NCBI GenBank assembly: GCA_945898025.1
Contig: CAMDGT010000021.1
Coordinates: forward strand, 1 to 10,310
Reading direction: 5' to 3'
DNA: 10,310 nt
Source of the DNA: Rickettsia typhi
Lineage (GTDB): Bacteria; Pseudomonadota; Alphaproteobacteria; Rickettsiales; UBA1997
Positions 1 through 5,920 of the stretch are shown piece after piece. Within the stretch, counting starts at the first letter, position 1, and every line of letters begins with the position of its first letter. Made by a program: the position numbers and the translations under genes. The notes beneath the pieces are model-generated. The model was given only the letters and a program-made list of their open reading frames with translations. It searched no databases and was not told the DNA's origin.

Positions 1-185
1 TGATAAGAGCTTCCGCCTGTTTTAGTGGAGATATTATTGCGAGAATTTTCTATCTTTTTTGCTTTAACGATAAATTGTGAATTTTCATCGTTGCCAGATT
101 GTGATGAGTTTGAATTATCTGCGGATGCTTCATTTAAAGCTATTATCGATAATAAAACAGTTAAATTGTAGATGGTTTTTTTCAT
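1..185 (-). CDS. N-terminus of an exported protein, probably a TonB-dependent outer-membrane receptor (partial)
   Basis: The reading frame starts at the ATG at 185-183 and runs off the left edge after 61 codons. Residues 1-22 form a good Sec signal peptide: MKK, a hydrophobic core rich in L and I, then an ASA cleavage site at 20-22. A polar Ser/Asn/Gln-rich linker follows (about 23-36). Next comes FIVKAKKIE, then RNNISTKTGGSSY. This resembles the start of a TonB receptor plug, where a V-x-A-like strand is followed by an 'R.xLSP.TG.S.Y' segment. If so, the protein would sit in the outer membrane and import a metal chelate or siderophore using TonB energy. The plug core and barrel lie outside the window, so only export is well supported; the receptor assignment is inferred from a short segment. 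It lies 143 nt downstream of the cysteine-containing membrane protein gene on the same strand. No Shine-Dalgarno sequence is visible. Confidence 0.55.
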   Translation of the reverse strand, partial: MKKTIYNLTVLLSIIALNEASADNSNSSQSGNDENSQFIVKAKKIENSRNNISTKTGGSSY

Positions 186-198
186 AGATTGTAAAATG

Positions 199-212
199 AT
201 TATTGAAATAAT
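199..212. repeat. 14-bp dyad upstream of the exported-protein gene
   Basis: ATTATT and AATAAT form a perfect inverted repeat around a GA centre, 14 bases upstream of the start codon at 185. The position would suit an operator for a metal-responsive repressor controlling a receptor gene. It does not match a Fur or Irr consensus that I can recall well, and AT-only dyads arise often by chance in sequence of this composition. The rest of the 186-328 spacer shows no convincing promoter, hairpin terminator or open frame. Confidence 0.2.
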
Positions 213-328
213 TGATTAAAAGTTTTGTTATTTTAATTATTTTTTTGATCTATTTTACTTTAATGGCAATTCATTTAATTTTCTAAATTAAAAAATTAAT
301 CAACAATTAGCTGAAAGTTAAGTGGCCG

Positions 329-691
329 TTATAAATAGATCTTTGATGGGGGCGGAGGAGCGCAAGGAAAATACCAGCAATCAAAATGCTGTAAAATAAA
401 ATAAGAGTATTTTTTTGATAGCAATAAAAAAACATTAATTAATGCTAATAATTGAAAAATATTAGTTAATTTTATTTTTTGCTGAAAGCCTTCAAGATAG
501 CATATATTGCAGTCTTTAGATAAGCTATTTTTTTCTGCAATTGCAAAAGATTTCTTATATTTTTCTTGTTGATGTTGTAGATTGTGATAATTGCCGTAAA
601 TTTTTGTAATTATTAATATAAAAATTAATAAACAGTAAAATAAATTAAAGTTTTTTTGTTGGTATTTTATTAATTCTTTTATTTTAATCAT
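329..691 (-). CDS. Small two-helix membrane protein with CxxC and a proline-rich tail
   Basis: A 120-residue protein of uncertain function. A basic, lysine-rich N-terminus (1-15) is followed by a hydrophobic helix at about 16-32. A polar segment contains H36, H40 and a C61-x-x-C64 pair. A second hydrophobic helix lies at about 77-92. The tail carries C105 and C110, followed at once by A-P-P-P-P (111-115). Small proteins with a CxxC loop, a second membrane helix and an 'A/G-x-P-P' end (the DUF2946-like group) are often found beside TonB-dependent receptor genes and are thought to take part in metal handling. Here the gene lies directly upstream of a probable receptor gene on the same strand, which fits that pattern. 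The family link is made from architecture and context, not alignment. The paired cysteines and histidines could bind copper, iron or another soft metal. The start codon is 38 nt from the tyrA stop. Confidence 0.6.
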   Translation of the reverse strand: MIKIKELIKYQQKNFNLFYCLLIFILIITKIYGNYHNLQHQQEKYKKSFAIAEKNSLSKDCNICYLEGFQQKIKLTNIFQLLALINVFLLLSKKYSYFILQHFDCWYFPCAPPPPSKIYL

Positions 692-729
692 TTTCTATAA
701 AATTATGAAGATTTTATATTTTGCAAAAA

Positions 730-1902
730 TTATTCAACATACTGATCAAGAAATTGATTGGTGATGTATATAATATCTTCGCTATTTTCTCTGGTGTTTT
801 TAAACCAAAAATCTTCGCTATTTTTAAATATAAATATTGGCAAGATAAAATCAATTAGCCCCATTCCAGCAAAATCCTTAAATTCTAATATTTCTTCAAT
901 ATTTAAATAAGCAACAATAATCAAAATTCTTAGATTTAAAACATTTAAATTTTCTTGACTTAGATTCAGCTCTTCATGGTTTATGGCTGTTTTATCATCA
1001 TCTAGATCGATTCTATGTGCTTGATAAATAAGTTTAGTTTTTTTATAGGTTTCTTGATATTCTTCTTGTAGTTTAGAGAAGTTTTCTTGTTCGATAAGCT
1101 CCATTACATCAAGTAAGTTGTTAAAGAATTTTTGATAAAATTCTTCTAGATTTTCTCGATTGAGTTCAAAGGTTTGAATCCACATTAGGGACTCTGAATT
1201 GTCAATTCTAAATGATTTTTGCCATAAAATTTTTGCTTGGCTATTGTGATTTTTTAATGCCTTAATTTTGTTATTAACCGAGCCAAAAATATCTTGCGAA
1301 GATGATGCGATAAGTTGCGGAATGTGTGATAATGCTCCGTAAATATAATCATGCTTATCCGCTGAAAGAAAATCAATTTTAAAGCCTATATTTTCAATAA
1401 AATTAACAATTTTGCTACCAAAAGGCTTTTCTAAAACCTCATCTTGACCTTGAGTGATAATTATTTTTCTATTGTCAAAGAAATTGCTATTAGCATGTTG
1501 TGGACCAGATTTTTCAGAGCCAGCAATTGGGTGCATAGGAATAAAATGCTTTTCTAGGTTGTTTGGAATAATATTTTTAATAAAGTCTTTTAATGAGCCA
1601 AAATCAATAATTACTAGGTTTTGAGAAAATTTAGAGCTTGATATTTGTTGAAATATTGCTTTATATTCTTTTAATGGAGCGGTTATTATTATTAAATCAA
1701 GAAACGAGATATCGCCTTCAATTAATTCAATTTCTTTATCGATTAATTTATTGGCAAGGCAGTATTCTGTAGACTCTTTATCTGGGTCATTGCCAAAAAT
1801 TTTTATTTTTTGCTCTTGGTTTTTTGCTAATTTTCTGATAGATAAAGCGGTTGATCCACCCATTAAACCAAGACCGATAATTAATATATTGTTAAAAGAC
1901 AT
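730..1902 (-). CDS. tyrA: Prephenate dehydrogenase with an extra C-terminal helical segment
   Basis: Catalyses NAD-dependent oxidative decarboxylation of prephenate (or arogenate), a step of tyrosine synthesis, in the cytoplasm. With the ATG at 1902 the protein has 390 residues. A start at 1935 would add 11 residues but would lie inside xthA; the 1902 start leaves 2 nt after the xthA stop and places the Rossmann strand where the family has it. The GxGxxGxS dinucleotide loop is at 10-17 (GLGLMGGS). The family signature H124-P-x-A-G-S-E is present, as is the KHD...SHxP segment (183-195) of the helical dimerisation domain. MW-x-x-x-F-E-x-N-R near 240-249 corresponds to the usual 'MW.dI...N' helix. 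About 100 further residues follow, rich in acid residues at 298-318, then another helical stretch with AGMGLIDF (345-352). That stretch resembles the 'GxGFxD' part of the same domain, placed after instead of before the MW motif. No ACT domain is recognisable. The gene is probably cotranscribed with xthA. Confidence 0.9.
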   Translation of the reverse strand: MSFNNILIIGLGLMGGSTALSIRKLAKNQEQKIKIFGNDPDKESTEYCLANKLIDKEIELIEGDISFLDLIIITAPLKEYKAIFQQISSSKFSQNLVIIDFGSLKDFIKNIIPNNLEKHFIPMHPIAGSEKSGPQHANSNFFDNRKIIITQGQDEVLEKPFGSKIVNFIENIGFKIDFLSADKHDYIYGALSHIPQLIASSSQDIFGSVNNKIKALKNHNSQAKILWQKSFRIDNSESLMWIQTFELNRENLEEFYQKFFNNLLDVMELIEQENFSKLQEEYQETYKKTKLIYQAHRIDLDDDKTAINHEELNLSQENLNVLNLRILIIVAYLNIEEILEFKDFAGMGLIDFILPIFIFKNSEDFWFKNTRENSEDIIYITNQFLDQYVE

Positions 1903-1904
1903 TT

Positions 1905-2741
1905 TTAAATTTTTAAAGTTATTGAAGCGGGGCAATGGTCAGAAGATTTTAGTTGATCTCTAACATTTTTCGATTCTAATTCGGCATTAATTAAACAATC
2001 ATTTGCCTGAGAGTTTGTAAGGAGATAATCTATTCTTAGGCCGTGATTCCTATTCCAGCTGTTGTTACGATAATCCCACCAAGAAAATTCTTGTTTTTGA
2101 GGGTTGATAATTCTGTATGAGTCGCTAAATCCAGCATTAAGAAGACTTCTAAATTTTAGCTGTTCAAGATAATGAAAGCAAACCGTTTCTTTTAATTTTT
2201 CTGAATCAAAAACATCAATAGGATAGTTTGCGACATTGAAATCTCCGCCGATTATCTGAATTTCATCATTGTTGATAAGATTTTTAAAATGTTTTTTTAA
2301 TCTATCGAAAAAATTAATTTTATAAATAAATTTTGGACTTTCTTCGAGAGTTAGAGGGGGTTCAATTTCTCCGCCACCATTTGGAACATAAACTGAAGCA
2401 ACTCTAACTGCTTTGCCATTTATTATGGTTAATGCTTCAACATAGCGGGCTTGTATATCTTTTTCTTCTCTCTCTTCAATCATTGGCAGTTGTTCTACTA
2501 CATCTTCTAAGCGAAATTTTGAAAAAATGGCTACTCCATTATAGCTCTTCTGACCAACAATAGCAACATTATAGCCCATATCGGCAATTATTTGTTGATT
2601 AAAATTTTCTGTAACAGTTTTTAATTCTTGCAACAGAATTATATCTGGCTTTGAGTGATTTATCCACTCAACAAATCTAGGTAGCCTTGCATTTATTGAG
2701 TTGACATTAAAAGTGGAAATTTTAATTAATTTTTCTGTCAT
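1905..2741 (-). CDS. xthA: Exodeoxyribonuclease III (AP endonuclease)
   Basis: A 278-residue member of the exonuclease-endonuclease-phosphatase family, close to the E. coli ExoIII length. It cleaves the backbone at abasic sites and removes 3'-blocking groups in base excision repair, and also has 3'-5' exonuclease activity. The full catalytic set can be read: N12, E39 (in LLQEL, metal ligand), Y118 (in VYVPNGG), D167 and N169 (in GGDFNV), W221-W-D-Y-R, D238 (in LRIDYLL) and D268-H269 (in SSDHCP). The N-terminal KISTFNVNSI strand is typical of the family. Nothing appears to be missing. The ATG at 2741 is 15 nt after the GNAT stop and the stop is 2 nt from the tyrA start, so it sits inside the murC-tyrA transcription unit. 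There is no Shine-Dalgarno sequence: the leader is ATTTTTAAA just before the ATG. Confidence 0.95.
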   Translation of the reverse strand: MTEKLIKISTFNVNSINARLPRFVEWINHSKPDIILLQELKTVTENFNQQIIADMGYNVAIVGQKSYNGVAIFSKFRLEDVVEQLPMIEEREEKDIQARYVEALTIINGKAVRVASVYVPNGGGEIEPPLTLEESPKFIYKINFFDRLKKHFKNLINNDEIQIIGGDFNVANYPIDVFDSEKLKETVCFHYLEQLKFRSLLNAGFSDSYRIINPQKQEFSWWDYRNNSWNRNHGLRIDYLLTNSQANDCLINAELESKNVRDQLKSSDHCPASITLKI

Positions 2742-2756
2742 TTTAAAAATACGTGA

Positions 2757-3248
2757 TTAGTAATTCATTGCAAAAGGAGTTATATCCTTCATAAAATGAA
2801 ACCCTCTTACATAGAATCCTAAGCGATAATATAGGTTGTGTGATTTCTTGTTTTCAATATAAGAATCAAGAACTATTTTATTGCAATTAATTTTTAAAGC
2901 TTTTTCTTCGAAATATTTTAAAATATTTTCTCCAACTCCAAGGGAGCGGAAATCTTTATCAACAACTAAGTTTGAAATTTGCAAATATCTACCGCAATAA
3001 AGCATTGTCATGACGAAATAACCAGCAACTGCTATGATTTTTTTATCGTAAGAAATTATTGCCATTTTATAGTTATTTTTTGAAATCATTTCGCCAAGCA
3101 TTTCTTTGTAGTTATTGATATCAAGCTTTGTTTGCGATTGTTTTACTAGAAAAAATACAGATTCCATTTCTTTGACCGAATTAAATTCAATAAATTTTAA
3201 TTCGTTCAATGTTATTTTTTGATTTTCTGTTATTGTTTTTTTTGGCAT
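2757..3248 (-). CDS. GNAT-family N-acetyltransferase
   Basis: A 163-residue single-domain acetyltransferase that should use acetyl-CoA to modify a small molecule or a protein amine; the substrate cannot be told. Motif A, the pyrophosphate-binding segment, is clear: NLVVDKDF leading into R101-S-L-G104-V-G106, matching R/Q-x-x-G-x-G/A. The following helix (about 107-118) and a motif B ending in LYYRLGFYV (139-147), with the common 'Y.k.GF' pattern, complete the fold. The first 20 residues are lysine-rich and precede the fold. The start overlaps the murC stop by one base (TAATG). This start is the best-placed in the window for ribosome loading, because GAGGAAG, part of the last murC codons, lies 4 bases upstream. 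Translational coupling to murC is likely. It is probably not RimI, since its sequence and context give no specific link to ribosomal protein S18. Confidence 0.85.
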   Translation of the reverse strand: MPKKTITENQKITLNELKFIEFNSVKEMESVFFLVKQSQTKLDINNYKEMLGEMISKNNYKMAIISYDKKIIAVAGYFVMTMLYCGRYLQISNLVVDKDFRSLGVGENILKYFEEKALKINCNKIVLDSYIENKKSHNLYYRLGFYVRGFHFMKDITPFAMNY

Positions 3249-4687
3249 TAGGCTTCCTCAAGTTGTTTCTGAAGATTAGAAGCCCAATAAGTTATTTTAC
3301 CAGCTCCAGTGCAGAATATTATGTCGCCCTCATTAATTAATTTTTGATTAATTAATGGTTTTATAATTTTTGCAAGTGAATTTGGGTCTGACATTTTTAT
3401 TACTTGACAATGCTTTGTTTTTTCGATTCCTTCGATCAAGCTATCTTGACTAAAGCCTTCAATTGGTAATTGCCCAGCACTATATATTTCTGATACTATT
3501 AATATGTCTGTATCGATAAATGCATTGCAGAATTCTTGAAATAAATCTCTAACTCTTGTGTATTTGTGAGGTTCAAAAACACACACTATTTTATTTGCAG
3601 TTATTTTTTTGGCTGCAGATAAGGTTGCTTTTATTTCTGTTGGATGATGGCCGTAATCATCTATTATTAAGATTCCCTGATATTCTCCAACTTTGGAAAA
3701 TCTTCTTTTAACTCCATCAAATTTTTCTAATGCCTCAATAATTTTTGCAAAAGGGATTTTTAAAAAATTGGCAACGGCAATAGATGCTAAAGCATTGCAA
3801 ACATTATGCTTGCCATAAATTGGCATATTTATTTGAGGAATATTTCTACCGTCTTTAAAATCAACAGAAAATGAAGTTCCGCTTCTGTTTATTTTGATAT
3901 TTGAAGCCGTAATATTTGCAAAATTAGTATTGTTTTCTATTGCATAGCTCACAACTTTATTTTTATCTTGATGATTTTGATAAATATTAAAAACTTCTTG
4001 ATTATCAATGCCAAGAGCACACATTCCTTGCTCTGGAATGTTGTCAATATATTTTTGAAAATATTTTTTTTGGATTGCAAAATCGCCGTTATAACCTTTA
4101 AAATCTAAATGTTCTGGCTCAATGTTGGTTATTACTCCAATTTTGGTTGGCAAATCGATAAAGCTTCCGTCTGATTCATCTGATTCTGCAACTAGAAAGT
4201 TGCTATTGCCAATTTTTTGATTGCTGGAGAAATAGTTTATTATTCCGCCATTAATAAAAGTTGGGTCAAGCCCAGCAATCTCAAGAATTATTGATATCAT
4301 AGCGGTAGTGCTTGTTTTGCCATGAGTTCCTGCGATAGTGATGCCAAATTTTTCCTGCATTATCATTGCTAGCAAATTAGCCCTAGTGATGATTGAAATA
4401 TTTTTAGCTTTGGCAGCGATTATCTCAAGGTTATCTTCTTTGATAATCGAGGTTTTTACTACTAAGGCAATATCATTGGTAATATTTTCTTTACTATGTC
4501 CGGTAAAATACTCAACTTGTTGAGCTCTTAGTTTTTCTGTAAGGTAATTTTCTGTAAGATCTGAACCTTGCACAGCAATATTTTTTTGTCTTAAAACAAG
4601 GGCTAAGGCACTCATTCCAATGCCACCAATACCTATAAAATGAACTTTTTTACCTTTGATTTGGTTAATTAAATCTTGAAAAAACAT
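3248..4687 (-). CDS. murC: UDP-N-acetylmuramate--L-alanine ligase
   Basis: Adds L-alanine to UDP-MurNAc with ATP, the first amino-acid step of the peptidoglycan stem peptide, in the cytoplasm. It has 479 residues, normal for MurC. The three Mur-ligase domains appear in order: an N-terminal UDP-binding Rossmann domain with HFIGIGGIGMSALA (16-29); the central ATPase with the P-loop GTHGKTSTT (120-128), AESDESDGSF (168-177) and NIEPEHLDF (188-196); and a C-terminal domain with IDDYGHHPTEI and VFEPHKYTR. YGKHNVCNALA links the last two. The ATG at 4687 is preferred; a TTG at 4693 would add only two residues. The gene is not next to other mur or fts genes here. A promoter candidate lies 30-60 bases upstream. 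Its presence implies the organism makes, or recently made, peptidoglycan. Confidence 0.97.
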   Translation of the reverse strand: MFFQDLINQIKGKKVHFIGIGGIGMSALALVLRQKNIAVQGSDLTENYLTEKLRAQQVEYFTGHSKENITNDIALVVKTSIIKEDNLEIIAAKAKNISIITRANLLAMIMQEKFGITIAGTHGKTSTTAMISIILEIAGLDPTFINGGIINYFSSNQKIGNSNFLVAESDESDGSFIDLPTKIGVITNIEPEHLDFKGYNGDFAIQKKYFQKYIDNIPEQGMCALGIDNQEVFNIYQNHQDKNKVVSYAIENNTNFANITASNIKINRSGTSFSVDFKDGRNIPQINMPIYGKHNVCNALASIAVANFLKIPFAKIIEALEKFDGVKRRFSKVGEYQGILIIDDYGHHPTEIKATLSAAKKITANKIVCVFEPHKYTRVRDLFQEFCNAFIDTDILIVSEIYSAGQLPIEGFSQDSLIEGIEKTKHCQVIKMSDPNSLAKIIKPLINQKLINEGDIIFCTGAGKITYWASNLQKQLEEA

Positions 4688-4703
4688 TATCAAAAATTTA
4701 TCT

Positions 4704-4719
4704 TAAATTTATAAATTTA
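4704..4719. repeat. 16-bp perfect palindrome at the murC start site
   Basis: TAAATTTATAAATTTA is identical to its reverse complement. It lies 17-32 bases upstream of the murC ATG, overlapping the predicted transcription start and abutting the -10 box. The position would suit an operator, but the sequence is pure A/T, so chance is a real alternative. Confidence 0.25.
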
Positions 4720-4747
4720 TTTTACTAAGATGATTTTATTGCATCAA
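4719..4747 (-). promoter_or_regulatory. Candidate sigma70-type promoter of murC
   Basis: On the minus strand TTGATG (4747-4742) and TAAAAT (4724-4719) are separated by exactly 17 bases. They match 4 of 6 and 5 of 6 consensus positions. A start near 4712 would leave a leader of about 25 nt before the murC ATG. The same promoter would serve the downstream GNAT, xthA and tyrA genes. Confidence 0.45.
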
Positions 4748-4771
4748 AAAACAAAGCGAAGGCAATAAAAT
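4733..4771. repeat. Inverted repeat, 10-bp perfect arms
   Basis: ATTTTATTGC (4733-4742) pairs perfectly with GCAATAAAAT (4762-4771) across a 19-base loop. It includes two G/C pairs at the inner end of the stem. One arm touches the -35 box of the murC promoter candidate. Confidence 0.4.
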
Positions 4772-4773
4772 AT

Positions 4774-4794
4774 TTGCAAAATATTGTTTTGCAA
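4774..4794. repeat. Hairpin, 8-bp perfect arms, 5-base loop
   Basis: TTGCAAAA (4774-4781), loop TATTG, then TTTTGCAA (4787-4794). It begins two bases after the preceding inverted repeat. A C-rich terminator stem is lacking and only a short T-containing run follows. Confidence 0.45.
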
Positions 4795-4807
4795 GCTTCT
4801 TTATTAA

Positions 4808-4833
4808 AAAATAAAATCTTTGTATTTTATTTT
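4808..4833. repeat. Hairpin, 10-bp perfect arms, 6-base loop
   Basis: AAAATAAAAT (4808-4817), loop CTTTGT, then ATTTTATTTT (4824-4833). On the plus strand it is followed by GATTTTTTAT, so it could act as a weak terminator-like element for any transcript crossing the spacer. The arms are A/T only, so pairing is weak. Confidence 0.4.
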
Positions 4834-4861
4834 GATTTTTTATATAGAGTTTAAAATACTA

Positions 4862-4914
4862 CTTGAAAAATATAAGTTTATTTTACAATATTTATCAAGC
4901 AATATCTAAATATT
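4862..4914. repeat. Two overlapping, mutually exclusive inverted repeats
   Basis: CTTGAAAAATAT (4862-4873) pairs with ATATTTATCAAG (4888-4899) with one mismatch across 14 bases. AATATTTA (4887-4894) can instead pair with TAAATATT (4907-4914) across 12 bases. Bases 4888-4894 are used by both stems, so an RNA could form only one at a time. Whether this region is transcribed is unknown. Confidence 0.35.
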
Positions 4915-4928
4915 ATGTTTTTAGTTGT

Positions 4929-4971
4929 AAATATTAATAAATATTTCTCAATGCTTTGTTTTGCTATTGAG
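4929..4971. repeat. Two abutting hairpins
   Basis: AAATATT/AATATTT (4929-4935 and 4940-4946) has a 4-base loop. It is followed without a gap by CTCAATGC (4947-4954), which pairs with GC-ATTGAG (4963-4971) if one T at 4965 is bulged, closing an 8-base loop. The second stem has four G/C pairs, more than expected by chance at this composition. Confidence 0.4.
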
Positions 4972-4998
4972 TTATATTCGATATTGTCTCCTGAACCA

Positions 4999-5014
4999 AT
5001 TTAATCAATTAAAT
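4999..5014. repeat. 16-bp dyad upstream of infA
   Basis: ATTTAAT and ATTAAAT form a perfect inverted repeat around a CA centre, 65 bases upstream of the infA ATG. It could be a protein-binding site or chance in A/T-rich sequence. Confidence 0.25.
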
Positions 5015-5079
5015 CAATAAGCCTTAATAAATCAGGTGCTTAAAATTTATTTTGTTTTTAAAAATTTATTAAAAAAATA

Positions 5080-5298
5080 ATGTCAAAAGAAGATATACTC
5101 ACCATGAATGGTGTAGTTGTTGAAGTTTTACCAAATACTATTTTCAAAGTTGAACTTGAGAATGGGCATATGATAATTGCTCATGCATCAGGCAAAATCC
5201 GTAAAAATAAAATTCGTGTATTAAAAGGCGATAAAGTTGAGGTGGAAATGACAACTTACGACTTAACAAAGGGGAGAATAGTCAGAAGAAATGTTTAG
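5080..5298 (+). CDS. infA: Translation initiation factor IF-1
   Basis: A 72-residue protein, the standard bacterial length, forming one S1-like OB-fold. It binds the A site of the 30S subunit and helps IF-2 and IF-3 select the initiator tRNA. Recognisable segments are [19 protein letters not shown], then [27 protein letters not shown] (read in two parts, about 23-49), then [21 protein letters not shown]. The H-x-S-G-K-I-R-K loop is typical of the family. The start is the only Met giving a full N-terminal strand. The leader is AAAAAAATA without a Shine-Dalgarno sequence. It is transcribed away from murC and followed by a hairpin, so it may be a single-gene unit. Confidence 0.97.
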   Translation: MSKEDILTMNGVVVEVLPNTIFKVELENGHMIIAHASGKIRKNKIRVLKGDKVEVEMTTYDLTKGRIVRRNV

Positions 5299-5315
5299 CA
5301 AATCAATCAAAAATT

Positions 5316-5341
5316 AATTTATTTAATCCCTTAAATAAATT
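5316..5341 (+). terminator. AT-rich hairpin terminator candidate after infA
   Basis: AATTTATTTAA (5316-5326) and TTAAATAAATT (5331-5341) form a perfect 11-bp stem closed by a TCCC tetraloop, starting 18 bases after the infA stop. It is followed by TTATTTG, a short U-rich stretch. The stem has no G/C pair, unlike a textbook intrinsic terminator, but its position and length are suggestive. Because the stem is symmetrical it could act in both directions. Confidence 0.5.
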
Positions 5342-5345
5342 TTAT

Positions 5346-5373
5346 TTGATAATTAAAAAAAATGCTTTAAATT
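5346..5373 (+). promoter_or_regulatory. Candidate promoter of ndk
   Basis: TTGATA (5346-5351) and TAAATT (5368-5373) are 16 bases apart. A TG lies 3 bases before the -10 box, too far for a classic extended -10. A start near 5380 would give a leader of about 50 nt, which contains two tandem ATTAACT copies (5410-5425) just before the ATG. Confidence 0.35.
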
Positions 5374-5433
5374 CCCCGCTTTCCTAGATTTAGGTAAATT
5401 AAATTCAATAATTAACTAATTAACTTAATAAAT

Positions 5434-5856
5434 ATGAGCATTCAAGATACTCTCTCAATAATAAAGCCAGATGCTACTGCAAGAAATATAACTGGCAAAA
5501 TCAATGCTAAATTTGAAGATGCAGGTCTAAAAATAGTTGCTCAAAAAATGCTTCATTTATCAGAAAAAACCGCTTCTGCTTTTTATGCTATCCATCAAGA
5601 AAGGCCATTTTTCAAAGATCTAGTTAAATTCATGACTTCTGGTCCAGTTATCATACAGGTTTTAAGAGGAGAAAATGCAGTATTAAAAAATCGTGAAATT
5701 ATGGGGGCTACAAACCCAGCTAATGCTGACTCTGGAACAATTCGCAAAGAGTTTGCTCTATCAATTGAAGCTAATTCAGTTCATGGTTCTGATAGCATTG
5801 AAAATGCAACTCAAGAAATATCTTTCTTTTTTTCTGAACTTGAAATTGTTGAATAA
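5434..5856 (+). CDS. ndk: Nucleoside diphosphate kinase
   Basis: A 140-residue protein, the usual bacterial length. It moves the gamma-phosphate from ATP to other nucleoside diphosphates through a phosphohistidine, balancing (d)NTP pools in the cytoplasm. The ferredoxin-like fold is marked by LSIIKPDA (7-14, K11 binding phosphate), the A-G-L-K segment (30-33), FMTSGPV (67-72), R-x-x-x-G-A-T-N-P (87-95) and R104. The active-site signature NSVHGSDS (114-121) carries the catalytic H117. All expected residues are present. It sits alone between the infA hairpin and the trxA promoter candidate, so it may be its own transcription unit. There is no Shine-Dalgarno sequence; the bases before the ATG are TTAATAAAT. 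Confidence 0.97.
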   Translation: MSIQDTLSIIKPDATARNITGKINAKFEDAGLKIVAQKMLHLSEKTASAFYAIHQERPFFKDLVKFMTSGPVIIQVLRGENAVLKNREIMGATNPANADSGTIRKEFALSIEANSVHGSDSIENATQEISFFFSELEIVE

Positions 5857-5877
5857 AATTAATTTTATTACTATAAA
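5849..5877 (+). promoter_or_regulatory. Candidate promoter of trxA overlapping the ndk stop
   Basis: TTGAAT (5849-5854) and TATAAA (5872-5877) are 17 bases apart, matching 4 of 6 and 5 of 6 consensus positions. The -35 box includes the end of the ndk reading frame (stop at 5854-5856). A start near 5884 leaves about 37 nt before the trxA ATG. The -10 box lies within a 7-bp inverted repeat, AATTTTA/TAAAATT (5861-5867 and 5874-5880), which could also be a weak ndk terminator. Confidence 0.45.
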
Positions 5878-5920
5878 ATTCTAGTTTTTAAAAATTTTAA
5901 AAATCACAAATTTAATTAAA

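Larger units (their letters stand above)
4688..5079. other. Divergent murC/infA spacer with clustered inverted repeats
   Basis: A spacer of 392 bases between the divergent starts of murC and infA, more AT-rich than the genes. It holds a reasonable murC promoter, an AT palindrome at its start site, and at least six further inverted repeats between 4733 and 5014, several with G/C positions inside the arms. No tRNA-like fold was seen. The only open frame of note, 29 codons at 4915-5004 on the plus strand, has no recognisable motif. I could not find a convincing infA promoter. TATATT at 4973-4978 and TACAAT at 4884-4889 are possible -10 boxes, but their -35 partners are poor or badly spaced. Confidence 0.5.

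Noticed and set aside
692..729. Promoter for the 120-residue membrane protein
   Set aside because: TTGCAA is present on the minus strand, but possible -10 boxes are badly spaced or would place the start almost on the ATG, so I did not call it.
1751..1963. 70-codon plus-strand open frame
   Set aside because: It lies antisense across the N-terminal part of tyrA and the end of xthA, both clear genes, and has no family pattern.
4338..4523. 61-codon plus-strand open frame
   Set aside because: It is antisense to the central part of murC; its hydrophobic look comes from reading conserved murC codons backwards.
4733..4833. CRISPR-like or mobile-element reading of the repeated arms
   Set aside because: The arms differ from one hairpin to the next, spacing is irregular, and no direct repeats, transposase or terminal repeats are present.
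4915..5004. 29-codon open frame upstream of infA on the plus strand (ATG at 4915, stop at 5002-5004)
   Set aside because: It has no recognisable motif, its leader is like random A/T sequence, and it lies across the inverted repeats. A leader peptide is possible but nothing supports it.
5693..5884. 63-codon open frame overlapping the end of ndk
   Set aside because: It is a frame-shifted shadow of ndk; the ndk frame holds the active-site histidine and all family motifs.
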